Below are positions 25,709 to 35,337 of a stretch of DNA of 64,000 bases, one piece after another. Numbering within the stretch: position 1 is the stretch's first letter; every line of letters starts with the position of its first letter. Origin of the DNA: Firmicutes bacterium UBA6113 (GTDB lineage: Bacteria; Bacillota; Clostridia; Tissierellales; Sedimentibacteraceae); the NCBI GenBank assembly GCA_002422545.1, contig DIWF01000003.1, positions 1 to 64,000 on the forward strand, read 5' to 3'. Below the pieces are notes generated by a model, which had not been told where the DNA came from, did not search any database, and saw nothing but the letters and a program-made list of their open reading frames with translations. The translations under genes and the position numbers were made by a program.

Positions 25709-25964
25709 GACTTTGCTCCTTAATATTTTATTTAAATTAAGTAATGCAAAGTCTAATTTAGGACGGTAGATATACCGCTCCATGCGCCCTCCGTCCTATA
25801 TCAGACTCTGCATGGAGCTAAATCAATACAAAGTGGTAATTTCATTATTCACCTCTAATTTAATAATTTCTCTTATAATTGCAAGATTGATATATTTTTA
25901 ATTGTAGCTTGCTTTAAAACAAAATTTTGTATAAATAAGGTCTTTATGCTATCACAGTCTTGTT

Positions 25965-26879
25965 TTATTTTTGTGCCACTGCACATATAGTTTTTGATTT
26001 ATCAGAGAGCTTTTTCCCACAAACATCATCATAAAATGTTATTTTTTCAAAACCAGCTGACTTTATCTCATCTGAAAGAGACTTAATAGTAAATAGCTGA
26101 TTCCATATATTATAACAATCGCAATTATCTTCCGATATAATTACATACTGTTCAAGATAACTTTTCGTTTCAATATAATGATAATTTCGTTGTATACACA
26201 CATGCGGTTTCGAGCACCAAAAACCGGCATCTGCATAATATAAATCCTGTTTTTCTGGTACATCAGAAAGCTGATTCTTTGTAAACCCATCTAATATTAA
26301 AATACCATCTTGTTTTAATGCATTCATAATTCTGTCTAAAATAACTCTTCTTTCTTTTGGAGATAACACTCCTAAATCACAGTAAATCAATGTTATCAGA
26401 TCAAATTCGTTATGATATTCAATATCCAAATAGTTTTTATATATGTAATCTATATTTTTCCCATTCAAATTAGCATTTGTGATTGCATATTCTATTGATC
26501 TTTTTGAAAAATCAATCCCTGTAACCTGAAATCCCATTTCTGAAAATAATTCAGCATAAATTCCAGGACCACATCCTAAGTCTAGTAATTTTTTTCCTGA
26601 TGTTTGTTTAAACATAGAACTAATCCATTCAACAGAATTTTTTATAAAATTCAATTGTCTGGAAGCTGCTTCTACGCTTGGATTCAAGTGAGCATCAAGC
26701 ATATACTTAGAAATATTTTCATCATCCCAAAATGGAGCCGTACTCGGCTCGTATAGTTGGGGCTTATCTTTCAAATAATTTAAAATATTCTTATACATAG
26801 TTATTCTTTCTCCCGCACTATAATACTTACCTTGTTTAATAAATTGCTTCTCTGGAAACATACTGTTTGTTAACTTCAT
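25965..26879 (-). CDS. Class I SAM-dependent methyltransferase
   Basis: 304 residues. Motif I is LLDLGCGPGIYAELF, the acidic residue follows in VTGIDFSKRSIEYA, and FDLITLIYCDLGVL is the post-I segment. About 95 N-terminal residues precede the fold. The substrate is not evident. It is isolated among gene remnants. Confidence 0.88.
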   Translation of the reverse strand: MKLTNSMFPEKQFIKQGKYYSAGERITMYKNILNYLKDKPQLYEPSTAPFWDDENISKYMLDAHLNPSVEAASRQLNFIKNSVEWISSMFKQTSGKKLLDLGCGPGIYAELFSEMGFQVTGIDFSKRSIEYAITNANLNGKNIDYIYKNYLDIEYHNEFDLITLIYCDLGVLSPKERRVILDRIMNALKQDGILILDGFTKNQLSDVPEKQDLYYADAGFWCSKPHVCIQRNYHYIETKSYLEQYVIISEDNCDCYNIWNQLFTIKSLSDEIKSAGFEKITFYDDVCGKKLSDKSKTICAVAQK

Positions 26880-26940
26880 ATTTATCTATGATAGCGTCGT
26901 GCATAGTTGTTTCTCTGTTTTTACTTTACTATGCATATAA

Positions 26941-27039
26941 CTAACTATAGGTAGAAAATATGATGGCACAAATTAATAAAGTAATAAAGGCTGTATGTAG
27001 TTTTCTGTTGCCTTTTGTAAACACCTTAAATCTTTCCAT
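26941..27039 (-). CDS. 32-residue single-helix peptide
   Basis: MERFKVFTKGNRKLHTAFIT then a hydrophobic stretch (LLICAIIFSTYS). An excellent GGGAGGA site lies just before its ATG. It may be a genuine small membrane peptide, or the surviving start of a decayed gene. Nothing else supports it. Confidence 0.35.
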   Translation of the reverse strand: MERFKVFTKGNRKLHTAFITLLICAIIFSTYS

Positions 27040-27085
27040 ACTTCCTCCCAATTAATTTGTTGAACTTACTGTTTCGTAATGTTCA

Positions 27086-27700
27086 TTAAACCAAATCCTC
27101 TAAATGTCCAGTATCATTAATACACTTTACAGTTAGTTTATTATTTATAACATTATAATGTAAAATGCTAATGCTGCAATTATCAATCTCCATCCCAAAT
27201 CTCTTATGCTGTTCTAACCCTAAAAATTCACATAAAAGTATTGCAATTGTACCTCCAGAGGTTACTATTGCTACATTCTCGTATTGTTGTTTCTTTATGT
27301 CGTCTATAACTTTCATAACTCTCGTACAGACATCTTGTCCACACTCACCATCTGGATATGGCAAATCTGATAAATGCTTATGCCACTCTATTGCATAGTC
27401 CTCGTTAATAGCATACCTCTCGTTCATAGTCAATGCATCCCATGAACCCATATTGATTTCTCTTAATTCTTCTTTAATAATAATCTTTGTGTTTACATAA
27501 CTATTTATTATTTTAGATGTTTCTGTCACTCTTTTCAAATCACTTGAATATATAATATCTATATGAAACTTCTCTATTCTCCTTCCCAATAAATCCGCTT
27601 GCTTTTTACCAAATTCATTTAAATCTTTATCTGTATCCCCTTGGAATTTGCCATCTCTATTTAAATTAGTTTGTCCATGCCTCAATAAATAAATATTCAT
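27086..27700 (-). CDS. Histidine phosphatase family protein (phosphoglycerate-mutase-like)
   Basis: 204 residues. The RHG motif LRHGQTNLNRDGKFQG is at the start, a second catalytic region lies in REINMGSWDALT, and the distal His would be near VTSGGTIAILL; no His follows VTSG, where most members have SHG, so activity may be altered. Likely a phosphomonoesterase of unknown substrate. Confidence 0.85.
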   Translation of the reverse strand: MNIYLLRHGQTNLNRDGKFQGDTDKDLNEFGKKQADLLGRRIEKFHIDIIYSSDLKRVTETSKIINSYVNTKIIIKEELREINMGSWDALTMNERYAINEDYAIEWHKHLSDLPYPDGECGQDVCTRVMKVIDDIKKQQYENVAIVTSGGTIAILLCEFLGLEQHKRFGMEIDNCSISILHYNVINNKLTVKCINDTGHLEDLV

Positions 27701-27721
27701 TACCTTACTCCTAAATTTAAT

Positions 27722-27835
27722 TTAAAGTAAAACATCCATAATAATCCTCATTATTTCAAAATACTTTACTTCTACGTTTTTCTGCTTAAAGTTTCCCACT
27801 AATTCTTTTAACTTATCTTCATTCATCTCTGACAT
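27722..27835 (-). CDS. Small ORF, 37 residues, unknown
   Basis: Reads MSEMNEDKLKELVGNFKQ, then KNVEVKYFEIMRIIMD. The composition is ordinary and the ribosome site (GAGAG) weak. It could be a fragment of a longer gene. Confidence 0.25.
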   Translation of the reverse strand: MSEMNEDKLKELVGNFKQKNVEVKYFEIMRIIMDVLL

Positions 27836-27886
27836 CTCTCTATTTTTACTACGTAACAATAATTCTTATATTTATAAAAATTAGAC

Positions 27887-28267
27887 TTACCTTATCAATT
27901 GCCATTCTTGTGTTTTATCATCCTTTTGCAGCACCAAATCGTACCCGGCATCTCCTCTATAAAAATATATTCCTTTGCATGAGGGATTCAACTCAATTTG
28001 AAATTCATTTTCAGCACCAATCGTGCTGTTTATTCCATATGTTTGGTAAAAGGTAATATACTTATTGTCTCCATCTTCTTTTACCCTAAGCGTTCTTACG
28101 TACCCCATACTACTTGCTACGCCAACATTAATTGTCATGATACTGCCATCTTCGGATACAGTATAATCATTTAGTATAATATCAGTTCTTTTTCCACCAG
28201 TGATGAAAAACAAAATACCCATCACTGTTAATAACAGTATAACTATAACTGTTATCTGCTTTTTCAT
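27887..28267 (-). CDS. Membrane-anchored protein of unknown function
   Basis: 126 residues with a GGAGG site. An N-terminal helix (MKKQITVIVILLLTVMGILF) anchors a small beta-rich outer domain (NDYTVSEDGSIMTINVGVA, then GYDLVLQKDDKTQEW). No cysteine for lipidation. The family is not named by me. Confidence 0.65.
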   Translation of the reverse strand: MKKQITVIVILLLTVMGILFFITGGKRTDIILNDYTVSEDGSIMTINVGVASSMGYVRTLRVKEDGDNKYITFYQTYGINSTIGAENEFQIELNPSCKGIYFYRGDAGYDLVLQKDDKTQEWQLIR

Positions 28268-28334
28268 GATGTTCCTCCTAAATTTCTGATTTATGAGATT
28301 ATAATTAGTTCACATGTCACATATATGCTCATAC

Positions 28335-28853
28335 TTAAATATAACGCCTTACTTTAGTCATGTAATTTATGTACTCTTTACCAAATTTCTTTACGCACCA
28401 TCTTTCTTCCGATAGGATAATCCAATGTGCTGATACTTGAAAAACTATTAATATTGCAAACAATATCAACGATTGAGTAAGTATCACACAACCTAAAAAA
28501 TAAATGAAATATGCCACATACATTGGATTGCGAGAAAACCGGTAGATTCCTTTAAGATTGATACCATTCTCCGAAGGTTTTGCAAAATTTAATATGGACA
28601 CAAGACACAATAAGACTCCTAATCCATATATCACCAAACCTACATAAAACCAGTATGGATCAGTCGTAATCTTGAGGAAACACAAATATACAAAAATCAG
28701 AATGTTTGAAGTCTGATAAAACCAGTATGCCACCTTTTCTTTTCCAATCAAGGGAGCGAAGAAAGCTGCACGTTTTAAAGACTCCTTGTCTAATATGTTT
28801 AAAAGTCCAAACCTTATAAGTATAAGTGGTATTAATGTTATAAATGAATTCAT
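28335..28853 (-). CDS. Isoprenylcysteine methyltransferase-like membrane protein
   Basis: 172 residues with about five hydrophobic segments. The C-terminal half has the PEMT/ICMT signature: GIYRFSRNPMYVAYF (NPMY) and a closing SEERWCVKKFGKEYINYMTK with the EE..FG..Y pattern. These membrane enzymes use SAM to methylate small lipophilic substrates; the substrate here is unknown. Confidence 0.82.
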   Translation of the reverse strand: MNSFITLIPLILIRFGLLNILDKESLKRAAFFAPLIGKEKVAYWFYQTSNILIFVYLCFLKITTDPYWFYVGLVIYGLGVLLCLVSILNFAKPSENGINLKGIYRFSRNPMYVAYFIYFLGCVILTQSLILFAILIVFQVSAHWIILSEERWCVKKFGKEYINYMTKVRRYI

Positions 28854-28912
28854 TTTAACCTCGCTTTCTTAAACTACTTACAATAAATAATCAACAGGTC
28901 AAATTTATATGC

Positions 28913-29224
28913 TCATTTTGTGCTACTGGAGAGACGTCTTATAAGGCATCTAAATACATCTAAAATTAAACCATATAAAATAAAAGTTACAATTGAACCA
29001 ATATACCAATATATTGAAATATGGCCAATGATTGTTCCAGAAGATACTTGCAATCCTGAATTTATAAAATCACTTACTCTATCAGAACGAGACATAGTCC
29101 TTAAAATTGGATTTAGGTAAATCAAAACAATACTTTTTGAATCCTGTCCTATTTGGTGCATGTATATTTCCAATACAGCTAATATAACAAACCAAAAGGC
29201 AAAGGACCTAAATATTTTTTTCAT
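28913..29224 (-). CDS. Two-helix membrane protein of unknown function
   Basis: 103 residues. Helices near 8-22 and 70-90 flank a loop with RTMSRSDRVSDFINSGLQVS. The start is close to one copy of the 300-bp dispersed repeat. No family recognised. Confidence 0.55.
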   Translation of the reverse strand: MKKIFRSFAFWFVILAVLEIYMHQIGQDSKSIVLIYLNPILRTMSRSDRVSDFINSGLQVSSGTIIGHISIYWYIGSIVTFILYGLILDVFRCLIRRLSSSTK

Positions 29225-29284
29225 TAAATAATCCCTCCATAAAATAAATAATCTGTACTACTACTCTGATAAGTCAAATAAATT

Positions 29285-29585
29285 CTATAGCAATATATCC
29301 CGCAAACATAACTAACTCCCCGAATTTAAAAGAATAATTAACAAAGTTATAATTAGCACATAATATGGTATGCGCACAAGACTTAGGAAAATTTACGTAA
29401 AATATGTAAGATTATGCAAATTTCAAAAATTTTAAGTTAATTTAAACAGCACTTTTTATCCGTATGAGGCAAACATTCAAGATTTACGAATAACGCATTT
29501 CAATTTTCTATTGAAATCATGAGATTATAGATTTAGAAAGCACATTGCAAATTTATACCTATTATTAAGTATTATATGCAAAAGT
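29285..29585. repeat. 300-bp dispersed repeat, copy 1
   Basis: Same-orientation match (about nine in ten bases by eye) to 35338-35638. Shared blocks include ATAACTAACTCCCCGAATTT, AATTAGCACATAATATGGTA and TTTTTATCCGTATGAGGCAA. No long frame, no clear inverted ends. The rest of 29225-30020 holds one frameshifted small gene. Confidence 0.85.
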
Positions 29586-29728
29586 TTTCTTTATAACAAA
29601 ACCTTATGCGTATTTCAAATAAAAATACCCACAAATAAAATTTCTGTTTTATAATAAATAACAGGCAGTTCATTGAAATAATATTAATTAATTTCGGCTA
29701 TACGTCAAATTGGAATTTGTAAATCAAT

Positions 29729-29924
29729 TTATTTTTTGTTGCTACTATCCAAAATAGAACCAACGACGATGCCACTTAGCATACCAAATCCTGCTCCTAA
29801 AGGTATAGAGAACATAGAATTAACCCCATTCATGATAATGCTTATAATAGTTCCTATACCAGCGCCCAAGCATAATCCAAGTGATAATACCTATTGTTAA
29901 ATACTTATGTGTATCTTTTTTCAT
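29729..29924 (-). pseudogene. Small glycine-rich membrane protein gene, frameshifted
   Basis: Starts MKKDTHKYLTIGIIT (ATG 29924, with GGAGG upstream), then in the next frame continues LGLCLGAGIGTIISIIMNGV, then GAGFGMLSGIVVGSILDSSN and stop. The total of 196 bases is one off a multiple of three. Small glycine-zipper membrane proteins of this kind are common in Firmicutes. Either a true frameshift or a sequencing error. Confidence 0.6.
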
Positions 29925-30020
29925 AGCACACCTCCATAAGTTCTAATTTTACCGGCTTCATATTATACTAATAATTTAATTGACAAATTAAAATCTATTT
30001 TTCGCTGGTTTTTCTCTTAA

Positions 30021-30761
30021 TTAGTCCTGAGTGCAGGACTCATACGTGTATCTCAAACGATTTCGGGTGGAATCTCCATAGTTGATTGCTTCAACCGGGC
30101 AACGATGAAGACAACGTAAGCAATTATCACATTTTGGGAGTACCCAAAACGGTTTGTTTTCTTTTATTTCAATCGCATGAACCGGACAATTTTTTTCACA
30201 CAGCCCGCAGCTAATGCAAGAACTATTCACAGTGAATGGTGAAGTGATTCGAGCTTTCTCATATTGAGCATGAATCTTAGGCGTTAATTGTCGTATGAGC
30301 CAGTTACTATGATAGGTTTTTTGTGTTCCTTGAATAATCTTACTAAGGGCTTTTTCTGCACGAATCAATTTCTCTTTCTGAGCCTCTAACGACGGTACAT
30401 CATGCAATATTGAATAGTTTGTGACCATGACGAGTGAATAGACGGTTGGTTTAGGAAGTCCTTTTTCTAAAAACAGCTTTTCTATCGAAGCGTCTCCTCC
30501 GCCCAGATATCCGCCGCATGTGATAATAACGATTATTTTACTAACATTGTAAAATTCACTTTTTCGGATGAATGTTTCCATCCGGTTTGAGATTCCCCAA
30601 AAACAATTAAAGGTTACAAAAAATAATGTCTCTTCATCTTCTAAGTAAAATATGGGGTGCCCCTCAAGGCAAGATACATCTATCAGATCCCCTTTAAGTG
30701 TTTCTTGTAATCTTAAAGCGACATGCTTAGAATTACCAGTTGAGCTATAGTATATTACCAT
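30021..30761 (-). CDS. EFR1-type flavodoxin/ferredoxin fusion
   Basis: 246 residues. An N-terminal flavodoxin-like domain opens with IYYSSTGNSKHVA (phosphate loop). The C-terminus has two [4Fe-4S] sites CISCGLCEKNCPVHAI and CDNCLRCLHRCPVEAI. It probably shuttles electrons between flavin and clusters for an unknown partner in the cytoplasm. Confidence 0.92.
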   Translation of the reverse strand: MVIYYSSTGNSKHVALRLQETLKGDLIDVSCLEGHPIFYLEDEETLFFVTFNCFWGISNRMETFIRKSEFYNVSKIIVIITCGGYLGGGDASIEKLFLEKGLPKPTVYSLVMVTNYSILHDVPSLEAQKEKLIRAEKALSKIIQGTQKTYHSNWLIRQLTPKIHAQYEKARITSPFTVNSSCISCGLCEKNCPVHAIEIKENKPFWVLPKCDNCLRCLHRCPVEAINYGDSTRNRLRYTYESCTQD

Positions 30762-30883
30762 TTTAACATTACCTTCTTTCTGTTTCTACTCCTTACCATT
30801 GAATAAATTATTTTATTAACAATATGATGTTAAATTAATTCATTTTTTCAGTAAATCAAATTTACTTTACATTCTTTTCACAA

Positions 30884-31441
30884 TCATGCGAATTGCCTAT
30901 ATTGCTTCACTATTCTTTCATCAATATTCCTTGTTAGAGTATATGTAAATCTAGAAAAATATCTATCCCAGAACCTTTGTGCATTTGGGTTTGTTGTTCC
31001 ATGTTCGACCCACAGGCGTTTATAATTTTCCTTTTTCAAAACATTACTTACATACTGTAGTAGTTCTTGTGCAATATTCTTTCCACGATATGCACTTTTC
31101 AAATATAAATCTCCAACATTTATTGTATGTTTGTCACTATTAGCAAAACAATTACCATCACAAGATACATCAAGAATTCCAATAATTTCTCCCTCATACA
31201 TCGCAACAAATAATCTTGTGTTCACATCATTAATATATTCCCAATAAGCTTCATCCGTAAACTCTTCTCCATAATAATACGTCGGACTTGCTTGTAAATG
31301 GTCAGCCAAACTCCTCCATAATTTCAAAAGACTTTCTCTGTGTTGTAATATATCAAGTTTTGTAAGTTCACTATAAGTTAATATATTCGTATTCGTATCA
31401 CAAAATGATGTATCAATGTTCTTGATAGCATCTGTACACAA
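30884..31441 (-). CDS. GNAT-family N-acetyltransferase
   Basis: 185 residues as read from a TTG with no clear ribosome site, so the true start is uncertain. The acetyl-CoA loop is LKSAYRGKNIAQELLQYV, and the end WVEHGTTNPNAQRFWDRY fits the last GNAT strands. It overlaps the end of the broken epimerase gene. Confidence 0.8.
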   Translation of the reverse strand: MCTDAIKNIDTSFCDTNTNILTYSELTKLDILQHRESLLKLWRSLADHLQASPTYYYGEEFTDEAYWEYINDVNTRLFVAMYEGEIIGILDVSCDGNCFANSDKHTINVGDLYLKSAYRGKNIAQELLQYVSNVLKKENYKRLWVEHGTTNPNAQRFWDRYFSRFTYTLTRNIDERIVKQYRQFA

Positions 31442-31945
31442 TATTCCGAATTGATTTAATATAGTCGTCCTTGCCTATAACAAATGGAAAGCGCACAGCT
31501 ACTGATTTCATTTGCTGGTATTTCTGATAAAGGGCACACTCTGCCTGCAGTTTGATTTCAGCATATGGAAAATCTGTTCTGTCGCACCATATCAATTTCT
31601 TGGTTTAGGATTAAATTCATCCTCTCTCGTGTTATAGTGCTTGTTATATACAGCTGTTGAAGAAGTCATCACATATTTATCGCAGTCTGCAAAATCCAAG
31701 ATATGTTTTACATCATTTGAGCAATAAGCCAAATTATCGTATATAACATCATAATGCCTACAATGAATAGCTTTTTTCAAACTGCCGGGATCAGTACGCT
31801 CAACAATTAACCGGTTAACCTGGTTGCCGAAATCATCCTTCGCTTGTCCTCGTGTGGCGATAGTGATATTATGACCGTTTTTCAGCAAGCTTTGAACCAT
31901 ATGTTTGCCGAAATATCGTGTTCCGCCTAAGACTAATATATTCAT
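31413..31945 (-). pseudogene. NAD-dependent epimerase/reductase, frameshifted and truncated
   Basis: Starts MNILVLGGTRYFGKHMVQSL (Rossmann GGTRYFG). The frame breaks after EDEFNPKPRN and continues in another frame (LIWCDRTDFPYAEIKLQAEC, then VAVRFPFVIGKDD) until 31413. Roughly the last 100 or more residues of the family are missing. Non-functional. Confidence 0.82.
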
Positions 31946-32035
31946 GTATTTTTCTTCCTCCGAAAGATATATAAATATTACTATTACCTTATATTACAGT
32001 AAAAGCCGATAAAGTCCACTTATCCACTAAATGAT

Positions 32036-32170
32036 TTAGTGACTTATAACCATTCCAAGTAATTCAAGTGAATTTTGAATTTGTCCGCAGATTTTAATCT
32101 CCTTACCCAAATAATAATCATCATGTGACTCTAAACGTAATAGCTCAACTATAAATTGGAATTTGTACTT
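32036..32170 (-). pseudogene. Possible C-terminal gene remnant
   Basis: An open frame without a start codon reads YKFQFIVELLRLESHDDYYL, then GKEIKICGQIQNSLELLGMV, and stops. Its residue usage looks protein-like, but the family is unknown. It begins at one of three copies of a 15-base word, AAATTGGAATTTGTA. Confidence 0.3.
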
Positions 32171-32213
32171 TTAATGAGATTAATAATTTTATTCCGTTGC
32201 CAAAATGCACAAA

Positions 32214-32714
32214 TTACCCCCACCAATATAATGCTTGATTTATTTGTGCATATGCCTTTTCTATCTCAAGTCTTTTAGATTTGTATTTCATTTCATCAGA
32301 AATATCTACTGATATAAACTCAAACTCCAGATATTTTAAAATCATATCCTGATATTTATCAATATATCTAGGATTCCTTTTCCAAGATTTTATTCTTAAT
32401 TCACTGACATGTTCACATGACTTGCATTTATGAATTTTAAATGGGGTACTGTGCTCATACCTTTGCCTTGCATCGTACTCTTTACTACACTGTTTACACT
32501 TTAAATCATCTTTATTCGATAATATAAAGAGCGCACTCTTTATCTCATCATATATGTTTTTTGTCTGTGCAACTTCAAGGCATACCTTTTTCCCTGCTAT
32601 ATTGTTAGCCCATAATGCCCAAACTCCAGGTTTTTTATATTTTTCTAAATTGCTTTTTTTTATTTCCTTAATATTTAATATAGCAATTACTTTTTCATTC
32701 ATATTATATTCCAC
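32214..32714 (-). CDS. Zinc-ribbon protein, possibly GIY-YIG-like
   Basis: 166 residues from a GTG start behind AGGAA; an ATG four codons in is equally possible. The N-terminal half KPGVWALWANN..VCLEVAQTKNIYDEI resembles the start of a GIY-YIG domain, with the motif changed. The centre has CKQCSKEYD and CKSCEHVSE, two CxxC pairs suited to bind zinc. Function unknown. Confidence 0.6.
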   Translation of the reverse strand: MEYNMNEKVIAILNIKEIKKSNLEKYKKPGVWALWANNIAGKKVCLEVAQTKNIYDEIKSALFILSNKDDLKCKQCSKEYDARQRYEHSTPFKIHKCKSCEHVSELRIKSWKRNPRYIDKYQDMILKYLEFEFISVDISDEMKYKSKRLEIEKAYAQINQALYWWG

Positions 32715-32968
32715 ATAAATTCCTATTTATCGGTTTTTAAACAAATAATTCGTATGTCGAATTTTTTACCTTTTAACGTAATATAAGGAAAATGCGAACT
32801 ATACATTATTTTATAGAGATTACCACAAATGCATTTAGAGTGTGTTTCTCTCCATAATCATCAAAAAATGATAATTTACTGGTATTTAATTGTAACTTAT
32901 TTACATTTTAATTGCAAATTTTAAAAAATAAAATAACATATAAAAGAAATTCACAATTATTTTTCGCA

Positions 32969-34174
32969 TCAGTTTTCTTCTAACGCAGCGTTAGTATGCT
33001 TGTTTAATTTTATCATTAGAAAAATCATTGCCGGAATGTAAGCTATTGCTGTTATGGCAAAGGTTACTGTAAAGCCTATATGCTCTGCTGCTACTCCAAA
33101 CAAAGGGAATATGCATATCATAAATATACTGAAGCTCAGACTGTCAAATGATAAAATAGTTGCTCTATGTTCTGATGGTATTCTCATGTTTATATAATTA
33201 CTGAAAATAGTAAATGCCAAGCCGCCTGTAACAAAAGTTAAAATATAAAAGATTACCGAATATTTTTTAAATAATGACAAGCCTGCTAGGACAAGTATGT
33301 TCAATGTTGAAATAATCAATATTGATCCTTTGAAATTTAACCAATCTTCAATTCTATAGGCATATTTAGAACTGAAAGCTTCCATAAGGCTTCCTGCCGC
33401 ACATATAATTGCAATCATAGTCTTTGTATAACCCATATCAGAAAAATACTGCTGGCTGTAGAAAAACACTGTGGTTTGAAGACTTCCCATCAATGCTGAA
33501 AACATGATTGTATAAAAAACATTTTTTCTCAGTCTTAAGACATTGATGCTTGTAATTAACTGATTAATAAGCATTTTTTCTTTCTTTGCCTGCTTATAAG
33601 CTTTATGAGCATTTATAGTTGGTTCATTGAAATTAAAAGATATGAACAAAGCTGCCATTTGTACTATTGTTCCAAAAATATATGCATACAAAAAATTGAT
33701 ATCAGCTAAAATTCCTCCCAATAATACAGCTATGCCTTGTGATATTGACATAACAAACGCCAGTTGCCCCCATATTTTTTTATACTTTTCTTCTTCTCCT
33801 AATTCTTTTAGGCTATCAAAAATCAAAGCTTCTGCTGCTCCTGAATTTAAATTCATGGCAGCACTGCTTAATATAAATGAAATTGCAAATCCCCAAAAGC
33901 TGCTTGATGTTATCATTAAAATGCATGATAGCACATTAACAGCACGACCAAGGATAACACAAAATTTTCTACCCCTTAAATCCGCTAAAGCGCCACTTGG
34001 GAGTTCCAAAAACAAACCCGTAATATGATAAATTGATTCAAGAATTCCTATTTCAACCAAGGACATACCCTTAAATGCCAGAAACAACACCCAAATAGCC
34101 GATGTAATGTTTAATTGTAAAAAAAAGTTATATATATAACCTGTTGATATATTTCGTTTTAAATTATGATTCAT
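32969..34174 (-). CDS. MFS transporter
   Basis: 401 residues, 12 membrane helices. The loop between helices 2 and 3 reads ELPSGALADLRGRKFCVILG, the MFS signature. A GGAGG site precedes the ATG at 34174; the longer frame from 34219 is rejected. The closest feel is drug or peptide efflux; the substrate is unknown. Intact, unlike the MFS copy at 25.2 kb. Confidence 0.9.
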   Translation of the reverse strand: MNHNLKRNISTGYIYNFFLQLNITSAIWVLFLAFKGMSLVEIGILESIYHITGLFLELPSGALADLRGRKFCVILGRAVNVLSCILMITSSSFWGFAISFILSSAAMNLNSGAAEALIFDSLKELGEEEKYKKIWGQLAFVMSISQGIAVLLGGILADINFLYAYIFGTIVQMAALFISFNFNEPTINAHKAYKQAKKEKMLINQLITSINVLRLRKNVFYTIMFSALMGSLQTTVFFYSQQYFSDMGYTKTMIAIICAAGSLMEAFSSKYAYRIEDWLNFKGSILIISTLNILVLAGLSLFKKYSVIFYILTFVTGGLAFTIFSNYINMRIPSEHRATILSFDSLSFSIFMICIFPLFGVAAEHIGFTVTFAITAIAYIPAMIFLMIKLNKHTNAALEEN

Positions 34175-34202
34175 ATTTCCTCCAAAAATTTTATTAATAA
34201 AT

Positions 34203-34380
34203 AAAATAAGCCCTTGCAATTAATCTTAATGCAAACGGGCAAGGGAGAAATATCCAATTTAAAAACACAGTCTCACTCACCAAATTATTTGCTCGCTGCG
34301 CTCGCATAATTTGGGAGTTCGTTGCGGTTGACCTACCGCCGTTTTTCAGAAAAAACACTCTGAAAAACAGGGTTAGGGTA
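34203..34380. other. Structured intergenic segment of higher G+C
   Basis: It contains CCCTTGC/GCAAGGG, CCAAATTAT/ATAATTTGG around a GCTCGCTGCGCTCGC centre, and TTTTTCAG/CTGAAAAA inverted pairs. Looks like a dispersed intergenic repeat, not a gene. Confidence 0.4.
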
Positions 34381-34704
34381 TACAATATAAAAGGACTCAG
34401 ATATAAACCCTAGTCCTGTAATTATTAATTGAAATTCAATTATATTAGCAGATGGACCACATGGATTTACAATCGACTGTATGTTCTAAAAATGGATACA
34501 CTTCTCCCTAAAAACGAAAAAATACCATTTTTTGATATAGAACTGCTGAATTTACATTGTTTATTAAATTTAAAATTCGCAGTGTCGATTGCTGTAATCA
34601 TGATTTACTCCTTCTTCAATAATCTCAATTCATTATATAATAATTTCTAACATTTGACAACAATTAAATTGGAATTTGTAGTGCTCCTGTTATATTCATA
34701 ACCT

Positions 34705-35136
34705 CTATTCTTCCGGAATAACAATTTCGGATTGTGATTTTACTTCTGTACGCTTGTCGTTTTTTAAACTGTTAAAAGACACTATCCCAGTAACTGCTAA
34801 AAGAATATTAAACACTATCACTGCAATAATTGTACCCAATATGATTTTCCAGATTAACTTCGCTCGGCGATTTTTTATAGCAAGCTGTTCATTAATTCTT
34901 GATAGCTGTTCTGCAACATGATTCGTGTCAGCTTCATCAACGATTTTTGCCCCTAACAACTTGCTGACTGAAGTTTCGAATATTTCTGCAATTCTAATTA
35001 GCATATCTGCATCAGGTACTGAAAGCCCCTTTTCCCATTTAGAAATTGTTTGCCGAACAACATTCAATCGAATGGCAAGCTCTTCCTGCGAAAACCCTTT
35101 CGCTTTTCTGAGTGACTTTAAATTCTCATTGAACAT
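34705..35136 (-). CDS. XRE-family DNA-binding protein with membrane helix
   Basis: 143 residues. The N-terminal HTH is LRKAKGFSQEELAIRLNVVR, then QTISKWEKGLSVPD, with a linker, a membrane helix (about 98-120) and a short outer tail. Start at 35136, eight bases after GGAGG. Such anchored regulators sense the envelope; the target is unknown. Confidence 0.88.
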   Translation of the reverse strand: MFNENLKSLRKAKGFSQEELAIRLNVVRQTISKWEKGLSVPDADMLIRIAEIFETSVSKLLGAKIVDEADTNHVAEQLSRINEQLAIKNRRAKLIWKIILGTIIAVIVFNILLAVTGIVSFNSLKNDKRTEVKSQSEIVIPEE

Positions 35137-35337
35137 AAATGATACCTCCATTTCTTATAGTATCATTTTAATCCAGAGTATATCGTTGCGGCAAGCAACA
35201 CAGATTAACATGATACTGTTAGGAAGGATTTTATAAATAACCCTTGGTTCAAAACTGCTTGACAACTTCCTGTTTATCGGTTTGTTTATAAGCATCGCAA
35301 TATATAAAGAATGTGAACAAAGATTATGCTGCAGTAG

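Noticed and set aside
29285..29585. Insertion sequence
   Set aside because: No transposase frame and no clear terminal inverted repeats; kept only as a dispersed repeat.
31592..31945. A second Sec codon at the TGA after NPKPRN in the epimerase
   Set aside because: The rest of the protein continues in a different frame, so this is a frameshift and not recoding.
34194..34385. 63-residue protein GGRSTATNSQIMRAQ..
   Set aside because: Reads through an inverted-repeat segment; no good start and no family likeness.
29700..34690. Integron with attC sites
   Set aside because: The repeated 15-mer lacks the paired core sites of attC and no integrase is present.
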